Assembly (NCBI RefSeq): GCF_000799715.1 | Contig: NZ_JUHG01000015.1 | Coordinates: forward strand, 62,001 to 126,000 | Length of the DNA stretch: 64,000 bases | DNA from: Martinezella rhizogenes | GTDB lineage: Bacteria; Pseudomonadota; Alphaproteobacteria; Rhizobiales; Rhizobiaceae | Direction: 5' to 3' | Shown: positions 1-8,283 of the stretch, in pieces | How the letters are laid out: each line of letters starts with the position of its first letter | Position numbering within the stretch: the stretch's first letter is position 1 | Made by a program: the position numbers and the translations under genes | The notes under the pieces: generated by a model | Databases searched by the model: none | Seen by the model: the letters and a program-made list of their open reading frames with translations, nothing else | Told to the model about the DNA's origin: nothing

Positions 1-1
1 G

Positions 2-163
2 GGACGAAAAACGGTGACTTTGGAGTACGAAGGTCGCGTTGACGGCGTGCTTGCTTTTCAAGCGCAGGAAATCAGGGGGCTTTTCAAGCGCAACAACGGT
101 GATACTTTCGCCGCAGAAATTATGGCGCTTGAGGAGCTAGTGAAAACAGTTGGCGAAACGTGA
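2..163 (+). CDS. C-terminal end of an unidentified protein, open at left edge
   Basis: An open frame enters from the left edge and ends at TGA 161-163, giving 53 residues that finish ALEELVKTVGET. The composition looks coding (acidic and amphipathic, no low complexity), and the last 14 bases overlap the TTG start of the IclR gene, as in translationally coupled gene pairs. I do not recognise the family. It could be a chance open frame, since only 162 bases are visible. Confidence 0.4.
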   Translation, partial: GRKTVTLEYEGRVDGVLAFQAQEIRGLFKRNNGDTFAAEIMALEELVKTVGET

Positions 164-959
164 GGGCGAAGCCCGGCAGAGTATTGGCATCCAGTCGCTT
201 GATGCCGCATTGAGATTGTTGAATACCGTGATCGAATATCAGGAGCCTGTGACGTTATCGGAGCTTGCCCGGACATGTCGGATGCCGCCGAGCAAGGTCC
301 ACCGGTATCTTTCGTCCTTCCTCAAGGCGGGACTTATCGCCCAGACCGGACGTTCCGGGAGATATCTGCTTGGTCCAGGCGCCTTACAGTTGGGACTCGC
401 GGCTATCGGCCGTCACGACTTTGTGAATTTCGCCGCGGATGGCCTGGCTGATTTATGCGCCGATACCGGCATGACCGCCCTTCTTTGCGTCTGGGGCAAT
501 GGCGGTGCGACGGTTGTCAGATGGGAACGGGCAGTCTCCCCGACGGTGACCTCTATGGGCCTGGGCACGACCCTTCCATTGCTGAACTCAGCGTCCGGTC
601 GTGCCTTCCTGGCATGGGCGCCCTCGGCTTCCATCAAGTCGGCGCGTGATGCCGAATTGCGCCGCGTAAAGAAAAATCCCTCAATTGCGCCGGATCTGGT
701 TCCCACCGCCGAAGGGATCGTCCTCCTGGCGAAGAAAACGCGTGAACTCGGCTATGCGTCTGTGGAAGGCAAGTTTATTCCCGGGCTGGTAGCGATAGCT
801 GCTCCAATTCTTGATTGGCAATTCGAGGCACAGGCCGTGGTCACATTGATTGGGACGGATACGGAAGCAATCAAACCAGATTCGATGCCTGTGCGACGGC
901 TGATTGAGTTCTGCAAGGAGAAATCGGTGGTGCCTCCCGACAAGGCTCAAACGGGGTAA
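150..959 (+). CDS. IclR-family transcriptional regulator
   Basis: The 269-residue protein has the two-domain IclR layout: an N-terminal winged helix (about residues 12-65, with SIGIQSLDAALRLLN and a helix-turn-helix around LSELARTCRMPPSKVHRYL) and a C-terminal effector-binding domain to about residue 255. IclR proteins usually control nearby catabolic genes and respond to small organic acids. The start is TTG at 150, because the frame is closed by TGA at 141 and no ATG or GTG precedes the conserved helix. GAGGAG at 131-136 is a somewhat distant ribosome site. The target is unknown: it may be the genes beyond the left edge, which end inside its start region, or the sugar operon to the right. 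Confidence 0.88.
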   Translation: MAKREGEARQSIGIQSLDAALRLLNTVIEYQEPVTLSELARTCRMPPSKVHRYLSSFLKAGLIAQTGRSGRYLLGPGALQLGLAAIGRHDFVNFAADGLADLCADTGMTALLCVWGNGGATVVRWERAVSPTVTSMGLGTTLPLLNSASGRAFLAWAPSASIKSARDAELRRVKKNPSIAPDLVPTAEGIVLLAKKTRELGYASVEGKFIPGLVAIAAPILDWQFEAQAVVTLIGTDTEAIKPDSMPVRRLIEFCKEKSVVPPDKAQTG

Positions 960-969
960 TGCGCAAGCC

Positions 970-992
970 GCCGAGCATGCTCCGGCCTTTTT
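970..992 (+). terminator. Probable intrinsic terminator of the IclR gene
   Basis: GCCG-AGC pairs with GCT-C-CGGC (one bulged C, short loop), followed directly by five T residues at 988-992. It begins 11 bases after the IclR stop codon and separates that gene from the convergent hydrolase gene. Confidence 0.5.
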
Positions 993-1010
993 CGTTGAGC
1001 GCAACAACGA

Positions 1011-1817
1011 TCAGTCTTGGTCGACCTCGCTGACGAACCGCTTGATCACGTCTACGAGGCGCTTCTCATCTTCTCGATGCGGCACATGTCCGACGTCCGC
1101 CATGATATGTACCCTGCCCCGATCCTCTGAAATCCGTTTGGGATGTTCCAACGAGCCGTATTCGTCCCGGTCCCCGTGGATAGCGAGCACAGGACACTTG
1201 ATCTCGGCAAGGGTGGCGTCGAGGCTCCAGTTTCTGAATTCGGGCGCAAGCCAGGTCTTCGTCCATGCATCCACGACCCACTCAGCCTTGTCGCCATGAG
1301 ATCTGGCAAGCTTGGCCCTGATTTCAGGTGACCGCATGTCCCGTTCTGCTGATGTCACGCCTTCGATCGTCCTTGCTTCCACGAATGCTTGCGCAGAAAT
1401 GGTCACGACAGCGGAGACACTGTTCTGGAGCCAGGCGGCTGTCTCGATCGCCATGCCGCCACCGACGCTGTGCCCGCACACGATAAATTTCGAGATCTTC
1501 AAGTGAGCAAGCACTTGCGGGACGACGAGCCTTGCCTCTTCTTGAATGAATGCCAGTCCCAACTTACCCGGATGGGCGTCGGACCGCCCGAATCCAATGC
1601 GGTCATATGCAACCACACATCGGCCGGTGGCGGAAGCAAGACGCGACGGGAAACTCCGCCACAAGGCTACACACCCAAGCGAGTCATGCAGCAGCAGGAT
1701 TGGAGGCGCCTCGCAATTCCCATTTTCCGGCATCCACGTTTTTGTGAAAATACGAGCTTGGTCGAGTTCAACCCACTGCTCCTCCTCTTCGACCGTCACT
1801 GCATCGGATTGGGACAT
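1011..1817 (-). CDS. Alpha/beta hydrolase
   Basis: A 268-residue alpha/beta-hydrolase-fold enzyme. The catalytic triad is visible: nucleophile Ser117 in GHSVGG, acid Asp218 in HGDRDEYG, and base His244 in DVGHVPH. The oxyanion-hole segment is LLLHDSLG (about 41-48), typical of small esterase, lactonase or C-C hydrolase members. The ATG at 1817 was preferred over an upstream TTG because it has a purine-rich ribosome site and does not overlap the LacI gene. It lies 28 bases downstream of the LacI stop codon, on the same strand, and is probably co-transcribed with it. The substrate may be an ester or lactone of the sugar handled by the neighbouring operon; this is inference. Confidence 0.8.
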   Translation of the reverse strand: MSQSDAVTVEEEEQWVELDQARIFTKTWMPENGNCEAPPILLLHDSLGCVALWRSFPSRLASATGRCVVAYDRIGFGRSDAHPGKLGLAFIQEEARLVVPQVLAHLKISKFIVCGHSVGGGMAIETAAWLQNSVSAVVTISAQAFVEARTIEGVTSAERDMRSPEIRAKLARSHGDKAEWVVDAWTKTWLAPEFRNWSLDATLAEIKCPVLAIHGDRDEYGSLEHPKRISEDRGRVHIMADVGHVPHREDEKRLVDVIKRFVSEVDQD

Positions 1818-1845
1818 CGAAAGTCGCTCTTTCGTTTCTTTTAAG

Positions 1846-2904
1846 TCAACTTGTTCCCGGAGCAGGACCAATGGAATCGCGGCGGACCAGCCCGGTCTTT
1901 ACCTGCCTGCGAAGCAGGGGACCGTCGGTGTCGAGTGACGTGGCAATCTCGACGACGGCACGCGCTATCGATTCATAGGGTTGCGCAATTGAGGTGAGGG
2001 CAGGGGCTAGAAAGCGAGCAAGCGAATCGTCATAGCCAACCAAGGAGCAGTCGTGCGGGATTCTGACGCCTCGCTCGTAAAGCGCCTGAAGAATTCCCGC
2101 GGCAAGAATATCCGACCCTGCAATGATCGCTGTCACCGGGAGCACGCCTCCCGCGCCCAGCAATTGGTTCGCGAGTTCATAGCCAGGAAGGCGCTCGTCA
2201 GTTGCCGGGGGAACGTAGTCTCCGAGCAGGATTGGACACTCGCCAACATCGAGCCCCATTTCAGACGCGACCGCAAGAAACGTTTCCGCTCTCTCACGCT
2301 CGGTCAACGTCGGGGCAATCAAGCGATTGTTTCCAAGGTCGTTGCCGCCAAGAAAGGCGACCCGCCTATGCCCACCGGCGACGAGATCCGACAATGCCTC
2401 CTGAAGTCCGGGACGCGGATTTATGGTCACGAGATGGGTTTGGGGGACAACTTCTCTTTCGATCTGAATAATGGGGATGCCGTTTTCCACAATGGGCGTA
2501 AAGTTGCCGGGGTTAAATACGTGACACGCGACAACCGCCTCGACCTGATGTTCCAGGAACTGCCGCACACCGTCCGCCTCGGTTTCGGCCGAATGACTGT
2601 GGTTGACCGTGAGCATGGAGTAGCCTGCCGACCTCGCCGTTGTCCGCAACGCGTGAGACAACTTGGCAAAAAATGGATTCTCGCGCGCAGACGACAGCAC
2701 AAGCCCGAGGGTGAAGCTGCGCTGGGTGCGCAAGGAACGCGCTTGCAGGTTTGGGCGATAACTTAGCGTTTCGACCGCTGCCAGAACCCGTGTGCGGTTC
2801 TCTTTACTGACATATCCATTGCCGTGGACCACCCGTGCTGCCGTCGTCGGTGAGACGTTGGCCACGCGAGCCACGTCCGCCATCGTCGGCTTTCCATTTT
2901 GCAT
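1846..2904 (-). CDS. LacI-family transcriptional repressor
   Basis: The 352-residue protein has the LacI helix-turn-helix and hinge at its N-terminus (MADVARVANVSPTTAARVV, then YRPNLQARSLRT near residues 47-58) and a periplasmic-binding-protein-like ligand domain from about 62 to the end. Such proteins repress sugar operons until the sugar or a derivative binds. The ATG at 2904 is preceded by GGAGAAG; longer in-frame starts are TTG codons without a ribosome site. The gene diverges from the sugar ABC operon, and the shared intergenic region carries two perfect 14-bp palindromes with a central CG, the usual symmetry of LacI-family operators. It therefore very likely controls both itself and the operon. 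Confidence 0.9.
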   Translation of the reverse strand: MQNGKPTMADVARVANVSPTTAARVVHGNGYVSKENRTRVLAAVETLSYRPNLQARSLRTQRSFTLGLVLSSARENPFFAKLSHALRTTARSAGYSMLTVNHSHSAETEADGVRQFLEHQVEAVVACHVFNPGNFTPIVENGIPIIQIEREVVPQTHLVTINPRPGLQEALSDLVAGGHRRVAFLGGNDLGNNRLIAPTLTERERAETFLAVASEMGLDVGECPILLGDYVPPATDERLPGYELANQLLGAGGVLPVTAIIAGSDILAAGILQALYERGVRIPHDCSLVGYDDSLARFLAPALTSIAQPYESIARAVVEIATSLDTDGPLLRRQVKTGLVRRDSIGPAPGTS

Positions 2905-2960
2905 TTGTCTTCTCCAATTCCGGATTTTTCCACTTGCATGAAAGATTGAGAGATGCAATG

Positions 2961-2974
2961 TGGTGACGTCACCA
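2961..2974. promoter_or_regulatory. LacI-family operator, copy 1
   Basis: TGGTGACGTCACCA is a perfect palindrome with a central CG step. It lies 57 bases upstream of the LacI start and 136 bases upstream of the binding-protein start. An identical copy is at 3003-3016, 42 bp away centre to centre. Confidence 0.75.
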
Positions 2975-3002
2975 TATGGGAATAATGACCCATACAGGAG
3001 AG

Positions 3003-3016
3003 TGGTGACGTCACCA
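3003..3016. promoter_or_regulatory. LacI-family operator, copy 2
   Basis: Second copy of TGGTGACGTCACCA. Here the palindrome extends to 16 bp (GTGGTGACGTCACCAC, 3002-3017). The spacing to copy 1 is close to four helical turns, so two dimers could bind the same DNA face. Confidence 0.75.
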
Positions 3017-3109
3017 CATGAAATTTTTTACCCTGAACTGATGGGTAGGCGTTGGTCGTGGCATCGGGGGTGCAAGGAGGTATCTGCACGCCCAATCGGA
3101 GGAGAACAA

Positions 3110-4372
3110 ATGAACTTCAGAGCAAAGGGCCTTGCGGCCCTGACCGTTGTTGCGTGCCTTCTAAGCGTCGGTGCCGCGCAAGCCCAGACACCCATCGAGC
3201 TCCAGTTCTGGGATCAGAACTGGGGGCCCGCGGAATATCCCGTTCGGGCATCCGCCCTGGTCGACGAATTCAATAAAAGCCAAAACGAGATCCGGGTGAC
3301 CTATCGGTCCGTGCCTTGGACCAGTTGGTACGAGACATATGTCACCGCCGTCGCATCCGGTTCTGCGCCCGACATTTCGACCGGAGCCGCGTTCCAGGCG
3401 GCGCAGTTCTTCTCGATGGACGCGATCTACCCGGTTGACGAACTGGTCGACGCCATGAAGGCGGATGGCACGCTTGCGGATTTCGATCCTGCATCAATGG
3501 AAGCGGTACGGTACGACGGCCACTATGTCGCGCTTCCCTGGGCGATCGATATCCGCGCCTTGCACTACCGCAAGGATATACTCGAGGCTAAAGGCGTTCC
3601 AGTACCAAAGACCTGGGACGAGCTTCGCGCAGCCGCGAAGGCTGTCACCGGCAACGGGACATACGGCCTGGTTTCCTCCGGCGATCCGTCCGGCATGCAT
3701 TGGACGCTGGCCGCGATGATCAATAATGGTGGTGGCTTGTTCGATCGGGATCGCAAGCCGGCGCTGACCTCTGCCAGATCCATCGAGGCCCTTTCTTTTC
3801 TTTCGGCGCTTGTGGCCGATGGGTCAGTCAACCCGGCATCCGCCGGTTACACCAGCGACGACGCACGCGGCGCGTTTCTCGCCGGCAAGGCGGCCTTTCT
3901 CCTTTCAAACCCTAACATAGGAGCAAGCGCGGGGGACCAAGCCGAAAAGATCGGTGTGGTGCCGCCCCTAGCGGGCCCCCACGGCGACAAGGGGACGATC
4001 GCGTGGGTCAACAACATCATGATCTACAAGCAAACCAAGCATCCGAAGGAAACTATGAAGTTCCTCAGGTGGTGGTCGGAACATGAGTTGCCTCTGTTTA
4101 CGGAAGGGCATGCCTACCCCATGCCGGCGCGCCTGTCTTTTCAGAATGACCGGTTCTTCACCAGCGAACCACATGTTCGGCAGGTGATCGAACAATATCT
4201 TCCGGTCGCCAAGGGGATGGCATTCACGGCCAGCGGCACCTTCCCCGAGCTGAACGAGATCGACGGCGACGGCTTCCTGATGAGTATGGTTCAGCAGATC
4301 TGGCAGGGGGTACCTACCGCGGACGCCGTTGCGCCGGCACAGGCTCACCTCGAAGAGATCATGGCCAAATGA
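3110..4372 (+). CDS. Sugar ABC transporter substrate-binding protein
   Basis: A 420-residue family-1 (MalE/UgpB-like) periplasmic solute-binding protein. Residues 1-26 form a Sec signal peptide with predicted cleavage after AQA, and the mature part opens with TPIELQFWDQNWG, typical of this family. The start is ATG 3110, preceded by a strong GGAGGAG; the frame is open further upstream, but that extension would run through the operator region and place 50 residues before the signal peptide. It is the first gene of an operon followed by two permeases, a dehydrogenase and an ATPase. The ligand is probably a sugar, polyol or oligosaccharide; the sequence does not say which. Confidence 0.9.
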   Translation: MNFRAKGLAALTVVACLLSVGAAQAQTPIELQFWDQNWGPAEYPVRASALVDEFNKSQNEIRVTYRSVPWTSWYETYVTAVASGSAPDISTGAAFQAAQFFSMDAIYPVDELVDAMKADGTLADFDPASMEAVRYDGHYVALPWAIDIRALHYRKDILEAKGVPVPKTWDELRAAAKAVTGNGTYGLVSSGDPSGMHWTLAAMINNGGGLFDRDRKPALTSARSIEALSFLSALVADGSVNPASAGYTSDDARGAFLAGKAAFLLSNPNIGASAGDQAEKIGVVPPLAGPHGDKGTIAWVNNIMIYKQTKHPKETMKFLRWWSEHELPLFTEGHAYPMPARLSFQNDRFFTSEPHVRQVIEQYLPVAKGMAFTASGTFPELNEIDGDGFLMSMVQQIWQGVPTADAVAPAQAHLEEIMAK

Positions 4373-5295
4373 CCACTTACCTTTCTGCTGCCCCCGTTGC
4401 GACGGCCGGTGTCGTGCGAAGAAGCGTTCGACGCCTGGCAACGCCTGAACTGCGAACCACCGTGCTGCTGCTGGCGCCGTCGGTCATCCTCATCCTCATC
4501 GTCATAGCCTGGCCGATGGCGAAGGGCCTGTGGTTTAGTTTCACCGACGGTTCCCTTTTGAAACCCGGGCATTTCATCGGCTGGGACAACTACGTCAAAC
4601 TGTCCCAGAGCCCGGCGTTCTGGCATTCGCTCAGGTTTTCACTCCTCTTTGCAATTTGCAATATCATCGGCTGCTATGGTCTGGGATTGGGTCTGGCGCT
4701 GCTTCTGCATCAGGACTTTCCGGGACGGAATGCTCTGCGAGTGGTGTTCCTACTGCCCTGGATCGTACCGTCGCTTGTCGCCATCGTGTCGTGGCGCTGG
4801 TTGATGAATGATGAGCACGCGCTTTTCAATCAGATCATCACTCTGTTCGGTGGCAATCCCGTCTTCTTTCTCTCGAATAGCAACTGGGCGGTCGTCATGG
4901 TCATCTTGATCAAGATCTGGCGCTCATTCCCTTTCATGCTCCTCTCTATTCTCGCCGCGCTCCAGACAATCGACCGGACGCTCTATGAGGCCGCCGAAAT
5001 CGATGGAGCAACCTCATGGCAGTCATTCTGGCACGTCACCATGCCCGCGATCCGGGGGATATCGGTCGTCCTTTGTCTCTTGATGACAATCTGGACCGTC
5101 AACGATTTTGATACCCCCTGGTTGCTGGCGCAAGGTGGTCCAGCCAACGCCACAGAGAATCTGGTCGTCCTCGCCTATCGATACACATTCGCGCGGAACG
5201 ACGTCGGCATGGGAGCCACGGTAAGCTTCGTCACGCTCGCTATCCTCATGACGATCTTCATCGCCGTTCTTTGGCTACAGAGGGGGAAGCGTTGA
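4369..5295 (+). CDS. Sugar ABC transporter permease, MalF/UgpA type
   Basis: A 308-residue inner-membrane permease with six or more hydrophobic segments. The EAA loop reads EAAEIDGATSWQSFWHVTMP at about residues 204-223 and is the docking site for the ATPase. Its ATGA start overlaps the stop of the binding-protein gene, and its own stop overlaps the ATG of the second permease, so translation is probably coupled. The partner permease is at 5295-6122 and the ATPase at 7215-8276. Confidence 0.9.
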   Translation: MTTYLSAAPVATAGVVRRSVRRLATPELRTTVLLLAPSVILILIVIAWPMAKGLWFSFTDGSLLKPGHFIGWDNYVKLSQSPAFWHSLRFSLLFAICNIIGCYGLGLGLALLLHQDFPGRNALRVVFLLPWIVPSLVAIVSWRWLMNDEHALFNQIITLFGGNPVFFLSNSNWAVVMVILIKIWRSFPFMLLSILAALQTIDRTLYEAAEIDGATSWQSFWHVTMPAIRGISVVLCLLMTIWTVNDFDTPWLLAQGGPANATENLVVLAYRYTFARNDVGMGATVSFVTLAILMTIFIAVLWLQRGKR

Positions 5296-6122
5296 TGGCA
5301 AAGACAACGACCAACCGCTGGGGGCTGACGGTTCTGATGTGCGGGCTTGGCATCCTAGTGAACCTGCCGATCATACTGATGATGCTGAATTCACTCCAGC
5401 CGACCCAGGCGATCTTGGCGCGGGAGCATTTCATCCCGCCTGATCCAAACCTCGACAACTACCGCAAACTGCTGTTGACCACTCCCTATCTGACCTATCT
5501 CAAGAACTCGCTCATAACGGCGGCGGGTTCGACGGTCTTCTCGTTGACCTGCGCGGTCTTTGCCGGATACGCCCTGTCGCGCTTTCGCAACCGGCTCATG
5601 GATATCTACGCGACAGGCCTGTTCGCGGTGCAGATGTTCCCGATCATTCTCGCGCTCATCCCGCTTTTCCTGTTGTTTCGGCCTCTTGGCCTCATCGATC
5701 ATCCGCTTTCCGTCATCATCGTCTACGCGGTGCTCAATCTGCCCTTTGTCACATGGATGGCCCGGAGCTATTTCGATACGATTCCGCGTGAGCTCGAAGA
5801 GGCCGCGCTGATCGATGGTTGCAGCCATTTCGGCGCCTTCTTCAAGGTCGTCCTTCCTCTGTCGGGCCCCGGGCTCGCGGCGGTGTCGATCTTCGCTTTC
5901 CTGCTGGCATACAACGAGTTTTTCGTCGCCAACGTATTCTTGCGCTCTACCCAGGCGATGACTCTTCCAGTTGGCATCCAGATGTTTCTTCAACAATTCT
6001 CCACGGATTGGGGCGGGCTGACGTCAGCGGCGACACTGACCATGATTCCGACCCTGATCCTTTTCCTTTTTGTCCAGAAATACATCACCCACGGCGCCAT
6101 TGCAGGGGGTGTGAAGGGATGA
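5295..6122 (+). CDS. Sugar ABC transporter permease, MalG/UgpE type
   Basis: A 275-residue permease with the C-terminal EAA loop EEAALIDGCSHFGAFFKVVL (about 173-192) and about six membrane segments. The ATG at 5295 shares one base with the upstream TGA and follows AGAGGGGGA. A longer in-frame start at 5271 would overlap the previous gene by 25 bases and is less likely. It pairs with the preceding permease to form the transmembrane channel. Confidence 0.9.
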   Translation: MAKTTTNRWGLTVLMCGLGILVNLPIILMMLNSLQPTQAILAREHFIPPDPNLDNYRKLLLTTPYLTYLKNSLITAAGSTVFSLTCAVFAGYALSRFRNRLMDIYATGLFAVQMFPIILALIPLFLLFRPLGLIDHPLSVIIVYAVLNLPFVTWMARSYFDTIPRELEEAALIDGCSHFGAFFKVVLPLSGPGLAAVSIFAFLLAYNEFFVANVFLRSTQAMTLPVGIQMFLQQFSTDWGGLTSAATLTMIPTLILFLFVQKYITHGAIAGGVKG

Positions 6123-7213
6123 GAAAGGCGACATCCATGACAGTGCTCAATATCGGGATTATCGGCTGCGGCGAAGCCACCCAGATCCTCCATATACCGA
6201 CATTGAAACAACTCAACGACCACTTCGTGATCGGCGCCGTGCACGATGCGTCCCCATCGGTAACAACGCAGCTCTCTGCTTCGTTACCCGGCACCAAGGC
6301 ATATGCGGATATGGAGGCGTTGCTGAGCGACGAGACCATCGACGCCGTTCTCGTCGCCGGGCCGAATGCGCTGCATGCATCCCATGCCATTTCGGCAATG
6401 CGTTCGGGAAAGCACGTGCTGATAGAAAAGCCGATGTGCATGACATTGGCTGAAGCGGACGCCATCGCTGAAGAACAGATCAAGACAGATCGGATCGTCC
6501 AGGTTGGTTACATGCGCCGGCACGCGGCGGCATTTGAAAAGGCTGTCGAACTGATTGCTCCACTCCTCGGAACCATCAATTTTGCACGCGTCCACGACGT
6601 TATCGGCCCCAATTCCGCGTTCATCGAACCGACATCAAAGGTGATAAGGGGCGACGATGTCCCCTTGGATGTCAAGGCGGCCAACGCGGCCGCCGATGCG
6701 CGAGCCATTCGTTCCATGGTTGGCACCGACGAAGGACCGCGCGCATTTGTCTACAAGCTGCTTTTGGGGCTGTCCTCCCATGACGTCTCCGCGATGCGGG
6801 AAATGCTGGGCATGCCGAAAGCCGTTCTATCTGCCCATTTTCGGCGCGAGGGTTGGTTCGTGACCATCCAATTCGATTACGGGGATTTCATATGCCAGTT
6901 TGAAACCGGTATCGATCGGATCGCCCGTTTCGGTGCACATATTGAAGTCTATACGCCTGAAAAGATGGTGCGGGTCGACTATGACACTCCTTACATACGC
7001 CACCAACCCGCAACGCTGACGGTCACTTCGGCGGACGGTCCCCATGGTGTGACCGTTTCTCGGGGGCATAGCAGCCGGCAAGATAGTTTCGTTGCGGAAT
7101 GGCGGCGGTTCCATGCGGCGATCACGCAGGGCGCGACCATCAAGACCGATGTCGTCGACGCACGTCTCGATCTGGAACTCTTTGCGCAGATCATGCAGAA
7201 ACTCGGGGGGTAA
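6119..7213 (+). CDS. Gfo/Idh/MocA-family NAD(P)-dependent oxidoreductase
   Basis: The 364-residue protein begins with a Rossmann nucleotide-binding motif GIIGCGEAT (about residues 13-21) and has the family EKP motif at 103-105, where the lysine takes part in catalysis or cofactor contact. The C-terminal half is the alpha/beta substrate domain. Members oxidise or reduce sugars, inositols and sugar acids. The start overlaps the permease stop in ATGA (6119-6122). Lying between the permeases and the ATPase, it probably performs the first oxidation of the imported sugar. The TIM-barrel isomerase downstream would be a logical partner. Confidence 0.88.
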   Translation: MRKATSMTVLNIGIIGCGEATQILHIPTLKQLNDHFVIGAVHDASPSVTTQLSASLPGTKAYADMEALLSDETIDAVLVAGPNALHASHAISAMRSGKHVLIEKPMCMTLAEADAIAEEQIKTDRIVQVGYMRRHAAAFEKAVELIAPLLGTINFARVHDVIGPNSAFIEPTSKVIRGDDVPLDVKAANAAADARAIRSMVGTDEGPRAFVYKLLLGLSSHDVSAMREMLGMPKAVLSAHFRREGWFVTIQFDYGDFICQFETGIDRIARFGAHIEVYTPEKMVRVDYDTPYIRHQPATLTVTSADGPHGVTVSRGHSSRQDSFVAEWRRFHAAITQGATIKTDVVDARLDLELFAQIMQKLGG

Positions 7214-7214
7214 G

Positions 7215-8276
7215 ATGGCTTCAGTCACTGTCTCAGACGTCGTCAAGGAATACGGCAGTTTCCGCGTCATGCACGGCGTCAATCTCGAAATCCAGGATGG
7301 CGAGTTCGTCATCCTCGTCGGCCCGTCCGGCTGTGGAAAATCGACGCTCCTTCGCATGATTGCCGGGCTTGAACCGATCTCCGGTGGTGCCGTCGACATT
7401 GGCGGTCGGGTCGTCAACGACGTCGCGCCGAAGGATCGAAACATCGCCATGGTCTTTCAATCCTACGCGCTCTATCCGCATAAGACCGTGGCCGAAAACA
7501 TGGGCTTCTCCCTGAAGCTATCGGGCCGTCCGAAGGCGGAGATCGAGGCAAAGGTTCGCTCGGCGGCCGAAATCCTCAACCTTTCCGATCTTCTTGATCG
7601 ATATCCCAAGGCACTGTCCGGCGGACAGCGACAACGGGTGGCGATGGGGCGCGCCATCGTGCGCGACCCCCAGGTTTTTCTCTTCGACGAGCCGCTTTCG
7701 AACCTTGACGCCAAGCTGCGCGTGCAGATGCGAACGGAAATCAAGGCTCTTCATAAACGACTGAAGACCACGACCATCTACGTCACCCATGATCAAGTCG
7801 AAGCAATGACGATGGCCGATCGGATTGTGGTCATGAACGGTGGACGCATTGAACAGGTCGGAGCGCCGCTTCATCTCTATGATTATCCCGCCAACCTATT
7901 CGTCGCCGGCTTTCTCGGCTCGCCCGCGATGAATCTGCTTGCGGGCCGGGCCGAAGGCACGCGCTTCATAACGAAAGGCGGCGTTTCCTTCGACCTGCCT
8001 GAGCGCATAGCAGCGATCGCGCAAGGACGGGATCTTCTGGCCGGAATCCGCCCCGAGCACATCGTTCTTTCCGATGGCGGCATGAAAGGCCGCATCATCG
8101 TCGATGAACCGACGGGGGCCGAGACGGTGCTTGCACTGTCCCTGGGGTCTGAAACGATCCACGCCTCCTTCCGTGAGCGCTTGTCGATCGGCGCCAACGA
8201 AACCCTCGGCATCTCCTTTCCCAAAGACAGTATCCATGTCTTTGATCCGTCCACGGGTATCCGCCTTACACATTGA
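7215..8276 (+). CDS. Sugar ABC transporter ATP-binding protein, UgpC/MalK type
   Basis: A 353-residue ATPase. Walker A is GPSGCGKST (about 36-44), the ABC signature is LSGGQRQRVAMGRA (about 134-147), Walker B is VFLFDEPLSNLD and the H-loop is YVTHDQ. The C-terminal 110 residues form the regulatory OB-fold (TOBE) domain, with the GIRPEHI motif. This architecture is standard for sugar importers of the CUT1 class. The start lies two bases after the dehydrogenase stop. A single ATPase presumably serves as a homodimer for the two permeases. Confidence 0.92.
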   Translation: MASVTVSDVVKEYGSFRVMHGVNLEIQDGEFVILVGPSGCGKSTLLRMIAGLEPISGGAVDIGGRVVNDVAPKDRNIAMVFQSYALYPHKTVAENMGFSLKLSGRPKAEIEAKVRSAAEILNLSDLLDRYPKALSGGQRQRVAMGRAIVRDPQVFLFDEPLSNLDAKLRVQMRTEIKALHKRLKTTTIYVTHDQVEAMTMADRIVVMNGGRIEQVGAPLHLYDYPANLFVAGFLGSPAMNLLAGRAEGTRFITKGGVSFDLPERIAAIAQGRDLLAGIRPEHIVLSDGGMKGRIIVDEPTGAETVLALSLGSETIHASFRERLSIGANETLGISFPKDSIHVFDPSTGIRLTH

Positions 8277-8283
8277 GGATAAC

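Noticed and set aside
2905..2958. Longer start for the LacI gene at TTG 2958
   Set aside because: It has no ribosome site and adds 18 residues before the conserved helix-turn-helix start. ATG 2904 has GGAGAAG.
2960..3109. 50-codon N-terminal extension of the sugar-binding protein
   Set aside because: It would cover the second operator and part of the first, and would place 50 residues before a clear signal peptide. The GGAGGAG-preceded ATG at 3110 is better.
4906..4922. TTGATCAAG-like sequence in the sugar permease gene
   Set aside because: The half-sites are adjacent instead of separated by four bases, and it lies inside a coding region, so it is not a FixK box.
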